The notes under the pieces were generated by a model. That model saw nothing but the letters and a program-made list of their open reading frames with translations. It searched no databases and was not told the DNA's origin. This document shows positions 9,145 to 17,857 of a DNA stretch of 64,000 bases, in pieces. A program made the translations under genes and the position numbers. This stretch comes from Dinoroseobacter sp013215265 (GTDB lineage: Bacteria > Pseudomonadota > Alphaproteobacteria > Rhodobacterales > Rhodobacteraceae), in contig OY829366.1 of NCBI GenBank assembly GCA_963691755.1, forward strand, positions 1,736,001 to 1,800,000, written 5' to 3'. Positions within the stretch are counted from its first letter, which is position 1, and each line of letters begins with the position of its first letter.

Positions 9145-9355
9145 TCAAAAGCTCTGTTTTGCAACACTCACAAGTTATCAATTTTGAAAAAAACTTCCAT
9201 AAAAAATCAAAAAATTGAAAATGAAAAAATTAAAAATCAATAAAAACATAAATTTAATAAATTTATTATACTTTTAGAAATAGTTTCCGAAAAAATTGCA
9301 AAAATGCCAATGGATGTCTAGACACAGGCCATTCCGAATAAGGGAGGAGGCCCTC
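9145..9355. promoter_or_regulatory. Divergent bhcR-bhcA control region
   Basis: 211 bases between the two start codons. About 9175-9300 is almost pure A+T, in sharp contrast to the GC-rich genes on both sides. It holds two TTGAAAA repeats (around 9184 and 9215) and a perfect 14-base palindrome TAATAAATTTATTA at 9255-9268. The strong ribosome binding site GGAGGAG for bhcA follows at about 9343-9349. This is the expected BhcR operator and promoter region; which repeat is the operator cannot be decided by eye. Confidence 0.7.
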
Positions 9356-10546
9356 ATGTCTACACAGAACCCTGTTTTCATACCAGGACCAACCAACATC
9401 CCGGATCGTCTGCGACACGCGATGAATGCCCAGACCCGTGATCACCGTGCCCCTGATTTCGTTGAAACACTTCTGCCCATCCTGGAAGACACGAAAGACG
9501 TCTTCGGCACGAAAGATGGCACGATCATAACGTTCCCATCATCCGGAACCGGGGGGTGGGAAGCCGCAATCACGAACACGCTCAGCCCGGGTGATGCTGT
9601 TTTGGTTGCGCGGTATGGCATGTTCTCGCACCGCTGGATCGACATGTGCGAACGTCACGGTTTGGATGTTCGCGTGATTGACTGCTCTTGGGGTGCAGGC
9701 GCACCTGCAGATAAGTTCGAAGAGGCACTGAAGTCAGATAGCTTAGGCAGCATCAAAGCCGTGCTTGTCACCCACAACGAAACGGCCACAGGCGTACGTT
9801 CCGACATTGGCGCCATCCGTCGCGCGATGGATGCAGCTGACCATGACGCGATGCTCTTTATCGATTGCGTCTCGTCACTGGGCTCTATGCCGTTTGAAAT
9901 GGACGCCTGGGGTGTCGATATCGCGATCTCTGGCAGTCAAAAGGGGTTCATGCTGTACACCGGCATGGCGATCTTGGCGGCGTCACCGAAGGCGCTCGCT
10001 GCCATGGATGCTGCCGAGCTTCCGCGAACCTTCTTTGACTTCCGGGACATGATGGGCGCCAACGCCAAAGGGGGATACCCCTACACGCCACCGCTTCAGT
10101 TGATCTATGGACTGCGCGAGAGCCTCGATATGATTGCCGAAGAAGGCCTGCAAAACGTCTATGACCGGCACACCCGTCTGGCAGACGGCGTGCGCTCAGC
10201 TGTCGCCGCCTGGGGGCTGGACCTGGTCGCAGAAAGTCCGGATCTCTACTCAGACACAGTCTCGGCGATTTATGTGCCCGTGGGGTTCGATGCCAATGAG
10301 CTGATTAATCATGCGTTCGATTCCTATGGCGTAAGCTTTGGAGCGGGCCTCGGCCAGATGGACGGCAAAGCTTTCCGTATTGGTCACCTGGGGATGCTGA
10401 CAGACGTCATGGTGCTCTCTGGCCTGGCCACGATTGAGATGGCGATGGCCGATCTCGACTACCCCATCACGCTCGGCGCCGGTGTTGCTGCTGCACAAGA
10501 GCACTTTCGCAAATCTTCCACCACCTCTCTGGCTAAGGCCGCCTAA
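9356..10546 (+). CDS. bhcA: BhcA, aspartate-glyoxylate aminotransferase
   Basis: 396 residues from ATG 9356, which follows a GGAGGAG site; an upstream in-frame ATG (9296) lacks one. Fold type I PLP enzyme of the serine-glyoxylate/alanine-glyoxylate aminotransferase family: MSTQNPVFIPGPTNIPDRL at the start, PLP lysine in SGSQKGFM, GIGHLGM-like RIGHLGM near the end. In the beta-hydroxyaspartate cycle it moves the amino group of aspartate to glyoxylate, giving oxaloacetate and glycine. First gene of the bhcABCD operon; bhcB starts 10 bases after its stop. Confidence 0.94.
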   Translation: MSTQNPVFIPGPTNIPDRLRHAMNAQTRDHRAPDFVETLLPILEDTKDVFGTKDGTIITFPSSGTGGWEAAITNTLSPGDAVLVARYGMFSHRWIDMCERHGLDVRVIDCSWGAGAPADKFEEALKSDSLGSIKAVLVTHNETATGVRSDIGAIRRAMDAADHDAMLFIDCVSSLGSMPFEMDAWGVDIAISGSQKGFMLYTGMAILAASPKALAAMDAAELPRTFFDFRDMMGANAKGGYPYTPPLQLIYGLRESLDMIAEEGLQNVYDRHTRLADGVRSAVAAWGLDLVAESPDLYSDTVSAIYVPVGFDANELINHAFDSYGVSFGAGLGQMDGKAFRIGHLGMLTDVMVLSGLATIEMAMADLDYPITLGAGVAAAQEHFRKSSTTSLAKAA

Positions 10547-10556
10547 GGATTTCTCG

Positions 10557-11531
10557 ATGAAAGACCTGATCACAGAGCTGACCCTTCCAACATTTGAGGA
10601 TGTGAAATCTGCGCATGAGCGCATCAAACCTCACATCCACCGCACACCTGTGCTGACGTCGTCCTATTTCAACGACCTTGTTGGGGCTGAAATCTTCTTC
10701 AAGTGTGAGAACTTCCAGAAAGCGGGGGCGTTTAAGGTGCGCGGTGCTTCAAATGCCGTTTTTGGTTTGTCGGAAGAGAATGCAAAGAAAGGCGTTGCAA
10801 CCCATTCATCAGGCAACCATGCGCTTTCCCTCAGTTATGCCGCGGGTCGGCGCGGCATCCCTTGCCACGTGGTTATGCCACGCACGGCGCCAGACGCAAA
10901 AAAAGCCGCAGTGCGCGGCTATGGCGGCATCATCACCGAATGTGAGCCTTCAACAACCAGCCGGGAGGCCGTTTTTGCTGACGTTCAGGCAATGACAGGA
11001 GCAAACTTTGTACACCCCTATAACGACCCGCGTGTGATCGCAGGTCAGGGGACGTGCAGCCGGGAATTCATGGAACAGACTGACGGTCTTGACATGATGG
11101 TGGCCCCAATCGGCGGTGGCGGGATGATCTCCGGAACTTGTGTGACGCTCTCGACCATCGCGCCCGAAGTGCAGATCATCGCTGCAGAACCCGAACAGGC
11201 TGATGATGCCTTCCGCAGTTTCAAGGCGGGCCATATCATTGCCGATGATGCGCCCAATACCATCGCGGACGGGCTCAAAGTGCCACTGAAAGAACTGACC
11301 TGGCACTTTGTTTCAAACTACGTGACCGACATCCTGACTGCAAGCGAACAGGAAATCATCGATGCGATGAAATTGACCTGGCAGCGGATGAAGATCGTGA
11401 TGGAGCCAAGCTGCGCTGTGCCACTGGCGACCATTTTGAAGAACAAGGAAAAGTTTGCCGGTAAACGTATCGGCGTCATTGTGACTGGTGGTAATGTCGA
11501 TCTCGACAAGCTGCCCTGGATTATGGGCTGA
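10557..11531 (+). CDS. bhcB: BhcB, beta-hydroxyaspartate dehydratase
   Basis: 324 residues from ATG 10557 (MKDLITEL), with AAGGAT over the bhcA stop as ribosome binding site. Fold type II PLP enzyme of the threonine dehydratase/serine racemase family: PLP lysine in KAGAFKVRGA, the SSGNHALSLSYAA phosphate-side loop, and the glycine loop GGGGMISGT. In the cycle it removes water from (2R,3S)-beta-hydroxyaspartate to give iminosuccinate. The step is assigned by operon context; sequence alone would only give threonine dehydratase-like. Confidence 0.93.
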   Translation: MKDLITELTLPTFEDVKSAHERIKPHIHRTPVLTSSYFNDLVGAEIFFKCENFQKAGAFKVRGASNAVFGLSEENAKKGVATHSSGNHALSLSYAAGRRGIPCHVVMPRTAPDAKKAAVRGYGGIITECEPSTTSREAVFADVQAMTGANFVHPYNDPRVIAGQGTCSREFMEQTDGLDMMVAPIGGGGMISGTCVTLSTIAPEVQIIAAEPEQADDAFRSFKAGHIIADDAPNTIADGLKVPLKELTWHFVSNYVTDILTASEQEIIDAMKLTWQRMKIVMEPSCAVPLATILKNKEKFAGKRIGVIVTGGNVDLDKLPWIMG

Positions 11532-11545
11532 CGGAGGCCAGAGTA

Positions 11546-12709
11546 ATGAATGCACCCATCAAATTCGAAGTCCTTGAGGTTGGCTATAATGTGCCTGCTG
11601 CGGTTGGTATGGACGAAAAAGACATCCAGACACCCGCGCTGGTGATCGATCTCGGCGCGCTTGAACGTAATATCAGGAAGATGGGCGACTGGGCCAAAGC
11701 GCACGGCATGCGTCACCGAGTGCATGGAAAAATGCACAAGTCCGTCGATGTGGCGAAGCTTCAAATGGATCTGGGGGGTGCATGTGGCGTGTGCTGCCAG
11801 AAAGTGTCAGAGGCAGAGGCCTTTGCGCGCGGTGGCATCAATGATGTTCTCGTCTCCAATCAAGTGCGCGACCCACAAAAGATCGACCGCCTTGCACGCA
11901 TGCCGAAACTTGGGGCGCGCACGATCTGTTGCGTGGATGATATCGACAATGTCGCCGATCTGTCAGAAGCCGCGCAACGCCATGGAACCGAGATCGAGTG
12001 CCTCGTTGAAATCGACTGCGGGGCAGGGCGTTGCGGTGTGACCACCACACCTGAAGTTGTTGCCATCGCAACGGCAATCGATGCCGCCTCCGGCCTCAAG
12101 TTTGGCGGTATTCAGGCCTATCAGGGCGCGATGCAGCACCTTGACGAATACGAGGAACGCAAAACCAAGATCGACGTTGCCGTTGGTATGGTCAAAGATG
12201 CCGTCGATGCGCTGAAGGCCGAAGGGCTTGAATGCGATATCGTCGGCGGTGGTGGCACCGGGTCTTACTATTTCGAGGGGACATCAGGGGTTTATAATGA
12301 ACTCCAATGTGGGTCTTACGCGTTCATGGATGCCGACTATGGCCGTATCCTCGACAAGGACGGAAAGCGTATCGATCAGGGCGAATGGGAAAACGCGCTT
12401 TTCATCCTGACCAGCGTCATGAGCCACGCCAAGGTCGATAAAGCCATCTGCGATGCAGGCCTCAAAGCCCAGTCCGTAGACAGCGGCCTTCCGTTCATCT
12501 TCGGGCGCACGGATGTCGAATACGTGAAATGCTCAGATGAGCATGGCGTCATTGCCGACCCGGATGGCAATCTTAAGGTCAATGACAAGCTCAAGCTTGT
12601 GCCTGGTCACTGCGACCCGACCTGCAACGTGCATGATTGGTACGTTGGTGTCCGAAACGGCAAAGTCGAAACCGTCTGGCCCGTGACGGCCCGCGGTTAC
12701 GCCTACTGA
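11546..12709 (+). CDS. bhcC: BhcC, beta-hydroxyaspartate aldolase
   Basis: 387 residues, D-threonine aldolase/alanine racemase-like fold type III PLP enzyme. The substrate PLP lysine is in VHGKMHKS near residue 60 and the C-terminal metal site is PGHCDPTCN. In the cycle it condenses glycine with glyoxylate to beta-hydroxyaspartate. Unusually cysteine-rich (CGVCCQ, ICCVDD, CGAGRCG). It starts 14 bases after bhcB, with a GGAGG-like site just before the ATG (acggaggccagagta). Third gene of the operon. Confidence 0.94.
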   Translation: MNAPIKFEVLEVGYNVPAAVGMDEKDIQTPALVIDLGALERNIRKMGDWAKAHGMRHRVHGKMHKSVDVAKLQMDLGGACGVCCQKVSEAEAFARGGINDVLVSNQVRDPQKIDRLARMPKLGARTICCVDDIDNVADLSEAAQRHGTEIECLVEIDCGAGRCGVTTTPEVVAIATAIDAASGLKFGGIQAYQGAMQHLDEYEERKTKIDVAVGMVKDAVDALKAEGLECDIVGGGGTGSYYFEGTSGVYNELQCGSYAFMDADYGRILDKDGKRIDQGEWENALFILTSVMSHAKVDKAICDAGLKAQSVDSGLPFIFGRTDVEYVKCSDEHGVIADPDGNLKVNDKLKLVPGHCDPTCNVHDWYVGVRNGKVETVWPVTARGYAY

Positions 12710-12801
12710 TCCATCAAGCCCGGGCGGCGTCTGAAATCGTCGCCCATCTCGCGTTCAAAACATCCCCGTCAGAGCCTTCCGTTGCTGGCAAAGGAGACCA
12801 A

Positions 12802-13794
12802 ATGTTGAAGCAGATTGACCAAGACAGCCTTATCATCGTCAACGAAGAAACCTGCCAGCAGATCGTAACAGACGCCGAAGCGTTCACTGCCGTACAAGAC
12901 ATCTTTGCGGCCATGGCGCGCAAAGATGCTTACAATTTCCCCGTCATTCGCGAGGCGATCGGCTATGCAGATGCGCTCTATGGGTTCAAGTCAGGCTTTG
13001 ACAAAGCGGGCAAAAGCCTCGGCGTGAAATCAGGGGGATACTGGCCTGGCAATGCAGACAAAGGTTTGACCAACCATCAGTCCACCGTGTTCCTTTTTGA
13101 CCCCGATACAGGGCGCCTTCAGGCGCTTGTCGCGGGCAATTACCTGACCGCGGTGCGAACCGCGGCCTCCTCTGCCGTGTCGATCAATGCGCTGGCGCGA
13201 TCTGATGCGAAGGTTCTCGGCATGGTCGGCGCAGGCCACCAGTCAACCTTCCAGCTTCGCGCAGCTGTCCGTCAGCGCGCCTTTGAAAAGGTTGTGGCCT
13301 GGAACCCCCATCCTGAAATGCTGCCGCGCTTGCAATCGGTCGCAGAAGAATTGGGCGTTGAATTCGAAGCAGTGGACCGGGAAGCGCTTGGTGCGCAAGC
13401 TGACGTGATCATCACCATTACCTCCGCGTTTGAACCTCTTCTGAAGGCAGAGTGGATCAAGCCAGGCACGCACCTTGCTTGCATGGGGACCGATACCGTT
13501 GGAAAGCAGGAGGTCGCGTCCGCGCTTGTTGCGCAAGCGACGGTCTTCACTGATGAGGTCGCGCAATCGATTTCGCTTGGGGAAGCCCAGCATGCCATCG
13601 CAGAAGGTTTGATCGGTGAGCAAGATATCACGCCCATTGGCAAGGTGCTGAACGGCGATCACGTCGGCCGGAAATCGGACGAAGAGATCACACTTTTCGA
13701 CGGGACAGGAGTTGGCTTGCAGGACCTCGCTGTCGCTTCTGTTGTTGCAAAAGCGGCCCGGGAACAAGGGCTTGGAACGCTGGCAGCGCTCTAG
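12802..13794 (+). CDS. bhcD: BhcD, iminosuccinate reductase
   Basis: 330 residues from ATG 12802, preceded by AAAGGAG; the in-frame start at 12637 inside bhcC is rejected. Ornithine cyclodeaminase/mu-crystallin family: the lysine-containing GVKSGGYWPGN segment, AVRTAASSAVS, and a Rossmann nucleotide loop GMVGAGHQSTFQLRA. In the cycle it reduces iminosuccinate to L-aspartate with NADH, regenerating the amino donor used by BhcA. Last gene of the operon, followed by a terminator hairpin. Confidence 0.93.
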   Translation: MLKQIDQDSLIIVNEETCQQIVTDAEAFTAVQDIFAAMARKDAYNFPVIREAIGYADALYGFKSGFDKAGKSLGVKSGGYWPGNADKGLTNHQSTVFLFDPDTGRLQALVAGNYLTAVRTAASSAVSINALARSDAKVLGMVGAGHQSTFQLRAAVRQRAFEKVVAWNPHPEMLPRLQSVAEELGVEFEAVDREALGAQADVIITITSAFEPLLKAEWIKPGTHLACMGTDTVGKQEVASALVAQATVFTDEVAQSISLGEAQHAIAEGLIGEQDITPIGKVLNGDHVGRKSDEEITLFDGTGVGLQDLAVASVVAKAAREQGLGTLAAL

Positions 13795-13817
13795 GCTATG
13801 ACGCTGAATTTATGATC

Positions 13818-13857
13818 AAAAGGGTTCTGACGTTTTGGGCAGGGCCCTTTTCTTATT
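13818..13857 (+). terminator. Terminator of the bhcABCD operon
   Basis: An 11-bp stem (13818-13828 with 13841-13851, including two G-T pairs) begins with AAAAGGG and ends with CCCTTTT and then CTTATTC. It starts 23 bases after the bhcD stop. The A/T arms allow function for the plus-strand operon; the convergent GntR-type gene ends 73 bases further on. Confidence 0.75.
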
Positions 13858-13929
13858 CATCTTGCTGGATTGTGCCACACGCGCACTGGCGTCTTAATCG
13901 CAAGACGCGTTTCCGCAGTCCTCAGCAAA

Positions 13930-14631
13930 TCATGAAAGATCGTCTAGGAGTCCACCTTCATCCATCAAAGGCTCGGGTTGCATATTTTGTTCGATGAAGT
14001 CTCGAACTGGCTCCCAGTGTGCCATTGCGATTGCGACAGCGAGCCCTGCATCTTTGCGTAATATGGCGTCTACCAGAGCTTCGTGCTCCGCTAGCGATTT
14101 ATCAATTTGTGCAGTGCCCAGAGATCCTTTTATGCCGTAGAACCCTTGGCTCATTCGGGTCTGTTCAATCAACAATCGTTCTAACGACGGCCCCAGAAAT
14201 GGGTTATCAGCAATTTGACATAACGTGACATGAAACTGGTGGTCGGCAAGGGCCAGCGAGGCAGCGTTTCGTGAAACGCGGGCACGGTTCATATTAGCTT
14301 GCGCAATGCGCAGGGCTTGTTCTGCGTTGCTGTCAGCTGCGTCTGCCGCAAGACGTGCGATCAACGCATGAAGCAAGGGCGCGGCTTGAAAGAATTGCCG
14401 GATCTTTTGAAGATTAATGTCAGCGACAGTGGCGCCCCGACCCGCAGACAGCGTGATATATCCCAATCCTGAAAGCTTCTGAAGCAGTTCACGCATCGGT
14501 GTGCGCGACAGGCCAAACTCGGCGCAAAGTGGCCCTTCTTCTAATGTCGTTCCCGGCGCCAGTTCGAGTTTTAGGATACGTTCCTGCAAGCTCGCGAACG
14601 CTATATCTTTCTTCGAAAGTGTGTCTACCAT
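13930..14631 (-). CDS. GntR-family regulator with FCD domain
   Basis: 233 residues from ATG 14631 (MVDTLSKKDIAF). Winged helix at residues 8-70 (LQERILKLELAPGTTLEEGPLCAEFGLSRTPMRELLQKLSGLGY) followed by an all-helical FCD ligand domain with spaced histidines (DHQFHVTLC, AMAHWEP). Starts at 14679 or 14718 would add up to 29 residues; no strong ribosome binding site decides it. Convergent with bhcD. FCD regulators usually sense small organic acids, so a link to glyoxylate or C4-acid metabolism is possible but not shown. Confidence 0.88.
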   Translation of the reverse strand: MVDTLSKKDIAFASLQERILKLELAPGTTLEEGPLCAEFGLSRTPMRELLQKLSGLGYITLSAGRGATVADINLQKIRQFFQAAPLLHALIARLAADAADSNAEQALRIAQANMNRARVSRNAASLALADHQFHVTLCQIADNPFLGPSLERLLIEQTRMSQGFYGIKGSLGTAQIDKSLAEHEALVDAILRKDAGLAVAIAMAHWEPVRDFIEQNMQPEPLMDEGGLLDDLS

Positions 14632-15352
14632 TGGCGATTCTTTGGTCTGCGTACCCAAGTATACACTTAACCATTTCATTTCGTCGGATAAGTTGCAGAT
14701 TCCCTTTATCTTTGGCAAAGACGCGCCGCCGAAACGGCGCAGGTTTCGTGCGTGCCAGCAGGACGTGCAATTGCCGCACGTGCGGCGCGCTTAAGATCTG
14801 TCTACGCCAAGCCCCATGCGCGAAGTAAGTAGAGTGTGCAATTTGCGCCATGAAACCCGCGAGCCCCCGTCGTGGCCGATATCTCACTCGCGTTGTCTGA
14901 TCCAAATGGTGTTCCAAAACCCCTACAACAGCCTCAATGGCGGCTACCGGATCGGCGATGTATTGGCGAAACCGCTTGGTTCTATGGTCTGGAGACAAAT
15001 GCTGCAAAGCGTCGCGATATCGATGCTGAATGGCGCGATCGCAAAGGTGGCCTGATAGGGACCTTCAAAGACCATTTCCGAAAGGTATGGGACTTTCGGG
15101 ATGTGCTGGCCGAAAACCTTAGTTAAGGCAGCGTAGGTCTAGATGACTGGGTTAACCCAAATGATCAGCTGCAAACATTGTCTGAAGTCAACGCGCATCG
15201 CGTATTCAGGTGCATTTCGCCGGAATTCAATATGATCAAATCGACGATTTGCGAAGCTAAACCAACCAAAGCTTAGCAAACATGACAGATGATTAATACC
15301 TGATGGTACATTGCGATCTGGTCAGAAGCGTCTGATTTTAATGAAAATACAC
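14632..15352. other. Gene-poor stretch with decayed coding remnants
   Basis: About 720 bases with no intact gene. The middle contains the ABC-transporter fragment listed separately. After 15126 I see no protein-like frame, only sequence leading up to the 3' end of tRNA-Glu. No insertion sequence ends or target-site duplications were recognised. Confidence 0.5.
14897..15126 (+). pseudogene. Fragment of an oligopeptide-type ABC transporter ATPase
   Basis: From about 14900 the frame reads IQMVFQNPYNSLN followed by GYRIGDVLAKPL, which matches the Q-loop region of DppF/OppF-type ATPases (IQMVFQDPYSSLNP ... IGDIIAEPL). No Walker A precedes it, and no ABC signature or Walker B follows, so it is a remnant. 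A different frame then gives about 50 protein-like residues (from WFYGLETNAAKRRDID to DVLAENLS) ending at a stop at 15124-15126; I do not recognise that part. It is probably two fused relics. Confidence 0.6.
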
Positions 15353-15427
15353 TGGCAGTCCCTAGGGGAATCGAACCCCTCTTTCCAGGTTGAAAACCTG
15401 GCGTCCTAACCGATAGACGAAGGGACC
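15353..15427 (-). tRNA. tRNA-Glu (UUC)
   Basis: 75 bases on the minus strand. The cloverleaf is complete: acceptor arm GGTCCCT/AGGGACT, anticodon stem CCAGG/CCTGG with loop TTTTCAA (anticodon UUC), T arm GAGGGGTTCGATTCCCCT, discriminator G, and an encoded CCA. It lies after the recJ cluster in the same direction. Confidence 0.97.
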
Positions 15428-15512
15428 ACTCAGCGTGAGGGCGTATTTAGGTAAACCCTGCGTGACTCGCAAGAGGAAAATACGTGGTTATTGCGACTTC
15501 CTGAGACATTGC

Positions 15513-16037
15513 TCAGGGACAAGGTGCATCTTCTGCTTCGGGGTTGCACAAGATCTGCGGCACAGTCCATTCGAAGATCGATCGGATGGTGATTTCGTCC
15601 AAATCTCCGCGCCATGCAAACTGAACCGTATGCATCGCTTCATCCCCGGCAATCACTTTGATAATTGCGTTTTCAGTATCTTCGCTTTCTGTGTAATCAG
15701 CTGGGCAAGATGTCAGCATAAGCTGAATACCGTAGCTGTTCTGATCACCGGCATGGGCTGGCGCGGCCTCTAAACCTTCGCAGACCTGCTGCATTGCATG
15801 GCCTAATAGGATTGCGAATTCTTCTGCAGTTCGTCCTTCGAGCGGGTTGACCGAGTAACTGACACGACGCGACCAGTTTTCAGGCCCTTCGCCCTCAGGC
15901 AGCCATTCACGTAGACCGCTGGTTTCGTCCTCAGATGCAGAAACGAACCCTTCGGGCGGTGTAAACACCATCTCTTCCTGCGCCATACCCGGCGTCGCCA
16001 GAACCAATACCGACAGTGCTGCTGCCCACTTACGCAT
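15513..16037 (-). CDS. Secreted protein of unknown function
   Basis: 174 residues. A typical signal peptide (MRKWAAALSVLVLATPGMAQ) with cleavage likely after AQ at residue 20 predicts a periplasmic protein of about 154 residues. It is acidic and holds three to four cysteines (QQVCEG, LTSCPAD, QILCNPEAEDAPC) that may form disulfides. Not recognised as a named family. Its start overlaps the end of recJ by 8 bases, so it is probably translated from the same message, but no functional link to recJ is visible. Confidence 0.75.
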   Translation of the reverse strand: MRKWAAALSVLVLATPGMAQEEMVFTPPEGFVSASEDETSGLREWLPEGEGPENWSRRVSYSVNPLEGRTAEEFAILLGHAMQQVCEGLEAAPAHAGDQNSYGIQLMLTSCPADYTESEDTENAIIKVIAGDEAMHTVQFAWRGDLDEITIRSIFEWTVPQILCNPEAEDAPCP

Positions 16038-17790
16038 AAGATGCGTCCTCCAACCTCATTTGTGCGCTTGTGCGTCCGCCCCAGTGGTTCAATTCCAACC
16101 GCCCGGCCAGATGCATGCGAGCGCGTCCCGCATTCATGATCGCGTCGCCAAGCTCGCAGTCGAATGCACCAAAGGCAATACCGTTCAGCTTACTTGCACC
16201 GCCGCTGGAGCATGAAAAACGCAAATGTGTTTCACCGACAGGCTTTGAAAAGGTGATCGTGGCCTGAGGGATCGCAAAACGCGGGCCAGGCGCGCCAGCA
16301 CCGTAAGGACCTGCCGCTTCAATTTGAGTTATAAGTTCAGGCGAAACCGCATCAACCTGCAGGACACCGTCAAGGCGCATCGCCTTTGGTCCTGCCTCTG
16401 CAGAGCCTTGCTTTGCCAGCAAGTCTGCGAGACGCATCATCGCGGCCTCAAGTCCGTCAGCGGCGAGGCTTAGGCCAGCGGCCATCTTATGACCGCCGCC
16501 CTTTTCAATCAGGCCCTCGGCTGCAAGGCGCTGGATCGAGGCCCCAAGATCAACTCCTGAGACCGAGCGTCCAGACCCTTTGCCCTGCCCATTTTCCAGG
16601 CCGATCACAACCGCCGGCCGGTTGGTTGCGTCCTTCAGGCGTGACGCCACGATACCAACGACGCCGGGGTGCCAACCTTCGCCCGCCGCCCAGACCAGAG
16701 GGCCGTCGAGCCCACGGGCTTCGGCTTGCTCCATCGCAGCGCGCCGAACACTCGCTTCGACATCTCGACGTTCTGCGTTCAACATATCAAGCTTCTCGGC
16801 CATCGCACTGGCCTCATGCGGATCATCACTCGCCAGCAATCGTGCGCCTAGATCAGCCTTGCCAATGCGTCCGCCTGCATTCACGCGCGGCCCGAGCAGA
16901 AATCCCAAATGATAGGGCGTTGGCGGGGCGTCGAGGCCTGCCACATCCGCCAGTGCAACCAACCCAGGTCGGGTGCGGCGCGTCATGACCGTCAAGCCCT
17001 GACGCACCAGTGCCCGGTTGGCCCCAATCAGGGGGGCTACATCTGCAACCGTTGCAAGCGCTACTAGATCCAGCATCGCCATAAGGTCGGGGCCACTAGT
17101 CCCTTTGGTGCGAAGTTGACGGTTTGCTTCAACCAACATCAGAAACACCACGCCAGCGGCGCATAGGAACCCTAACGTGCCATCTTCATCCGTACGGTTC
17201 GGGTTCACGATTGCCAGTGCGGGTGGCAATGTCTCACCGCCCAGATGGTGATCGAGCACGACAACCTCTGCTTCAAACGCAGCTGCAATCGGGCCGTGGC
17301 TTAACGTTCCGCAATCAACACAAATGATCAGGTCATGGTCTTTGGCCAGCGCTGCCATTGCAGTCTCGTTTGGCCCGTATCCTTCGTCGATCCGATCCGG
17401 TACGTACAGCGTGGCCTGTCGTCCCATTTGGCGGAGCCAATCGATCAGCAACGCCGCCGAACTGCCGCCATCCACATCATAGTCAGCAAAGATGGCAATA
17501 GCTTCATTGTCCTTAACCGCCTGTAAGAAACGCGACGCGGCGATTTCCATGTCTTTCAGCGATCGCGGATCGGGCAATAATTCGCGCAAAGTGGGTGACA
17601 GATAACCTTCGACACCCTCTGCCTGCACGCCGAGACGCGCCAGAACCTGCGCTACGGGTTGCGCCACGTCTGACATTTGAACAAGCGCCTGTGCGGCCCG
17701 GTCCTGCGCGGCACCTGGTCCAACCCATCGCCGACCCGTCAACGAGGATTCCACCCCAAGATAGGCGGGATCTGTCATGTCTTTTGGCAT
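16030..17790 (-). CDS. recJ: Single-strand-specific exonuclease RecJ
   Basis: 586 residues. DHH phosphoesterase motifs are all present: ADYDVDGGSSAALL, VCVDCGT, VLDHHL, then the DHHA1 part with RVNAGGRIGKADLGARLL and GGGHKMAAGLS, and a C-terminal OB-like region. RecJ degrades single-stranded DNA 5' to 3' in recombination and mismatch repair. A second ATG at 17778 (MTDPAYLG) is an equally possible start, and neither has a strong ribosome binding site. It follows glpX by 67 bases. Confidence 0.96.
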   Translation of the reverse strand: MPKDMTDPAYLGVESSLTGRRWVGPGAAQDRAAQALVQMSDVAQPVAQVLARLGVQAEGVEGYLSPTLRELLPDPRSLKDMEIAASRFLQAVKDNEAIAIFADYDVDGGSSAALLIDWLRQMGRQATLYVPDRIDEGYGPNETAMAALAKDHDLIICVDCGTLSHGPIAAAFEAEVVVLDHHLGGETLPPALAIVNPNRTDEDGTLGFLCAAGVVFLMLVEANRQLRTKGTSGPDLMAMLDLVALATVADVAPLIGANRALVRQGLTVMTRRTRPGLVALADVAGLDAPPTPYHLGFLLGPRVNAGGRIGKADLGARLLASDDPHEASAMAEKLDMLNAERRDVEASVRRAAMEQAEARGLDGPLVWAAGEGWHPGVVGIVASRLKDATNRPAVVIGLENGQGKGSGRSVSGVDLGASIQRLAAEGLIEKGGGHKMAAGLSLAADGLEAAMMRLADLLAKQGSAEAGPKAMRLDGVLQVDAVSPELITQIEAAGPYGAGAPGPRFAIPQATITFSKPVGETHLRFSCSSGGASKLNGIAFGAFDCELGDAIMNAGRARMHLAGRLELNHWGGRTSAQMRLEDASYA

Positions 17791-17857
17791 ATCTGCGCGA
17801 TATGTGGGGGGCTTGGCATTGCCAAATCCTACATGCTGCGTGTGAGCAAGGAAAGAC

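Noticed and set aside
12637..12801. Earlier start of bhcD inside bhcC
   Set aside because: An AAAGGAG site and the family start fit ATG 12802; the upstream part is arginine-rich shadow of bhcC.
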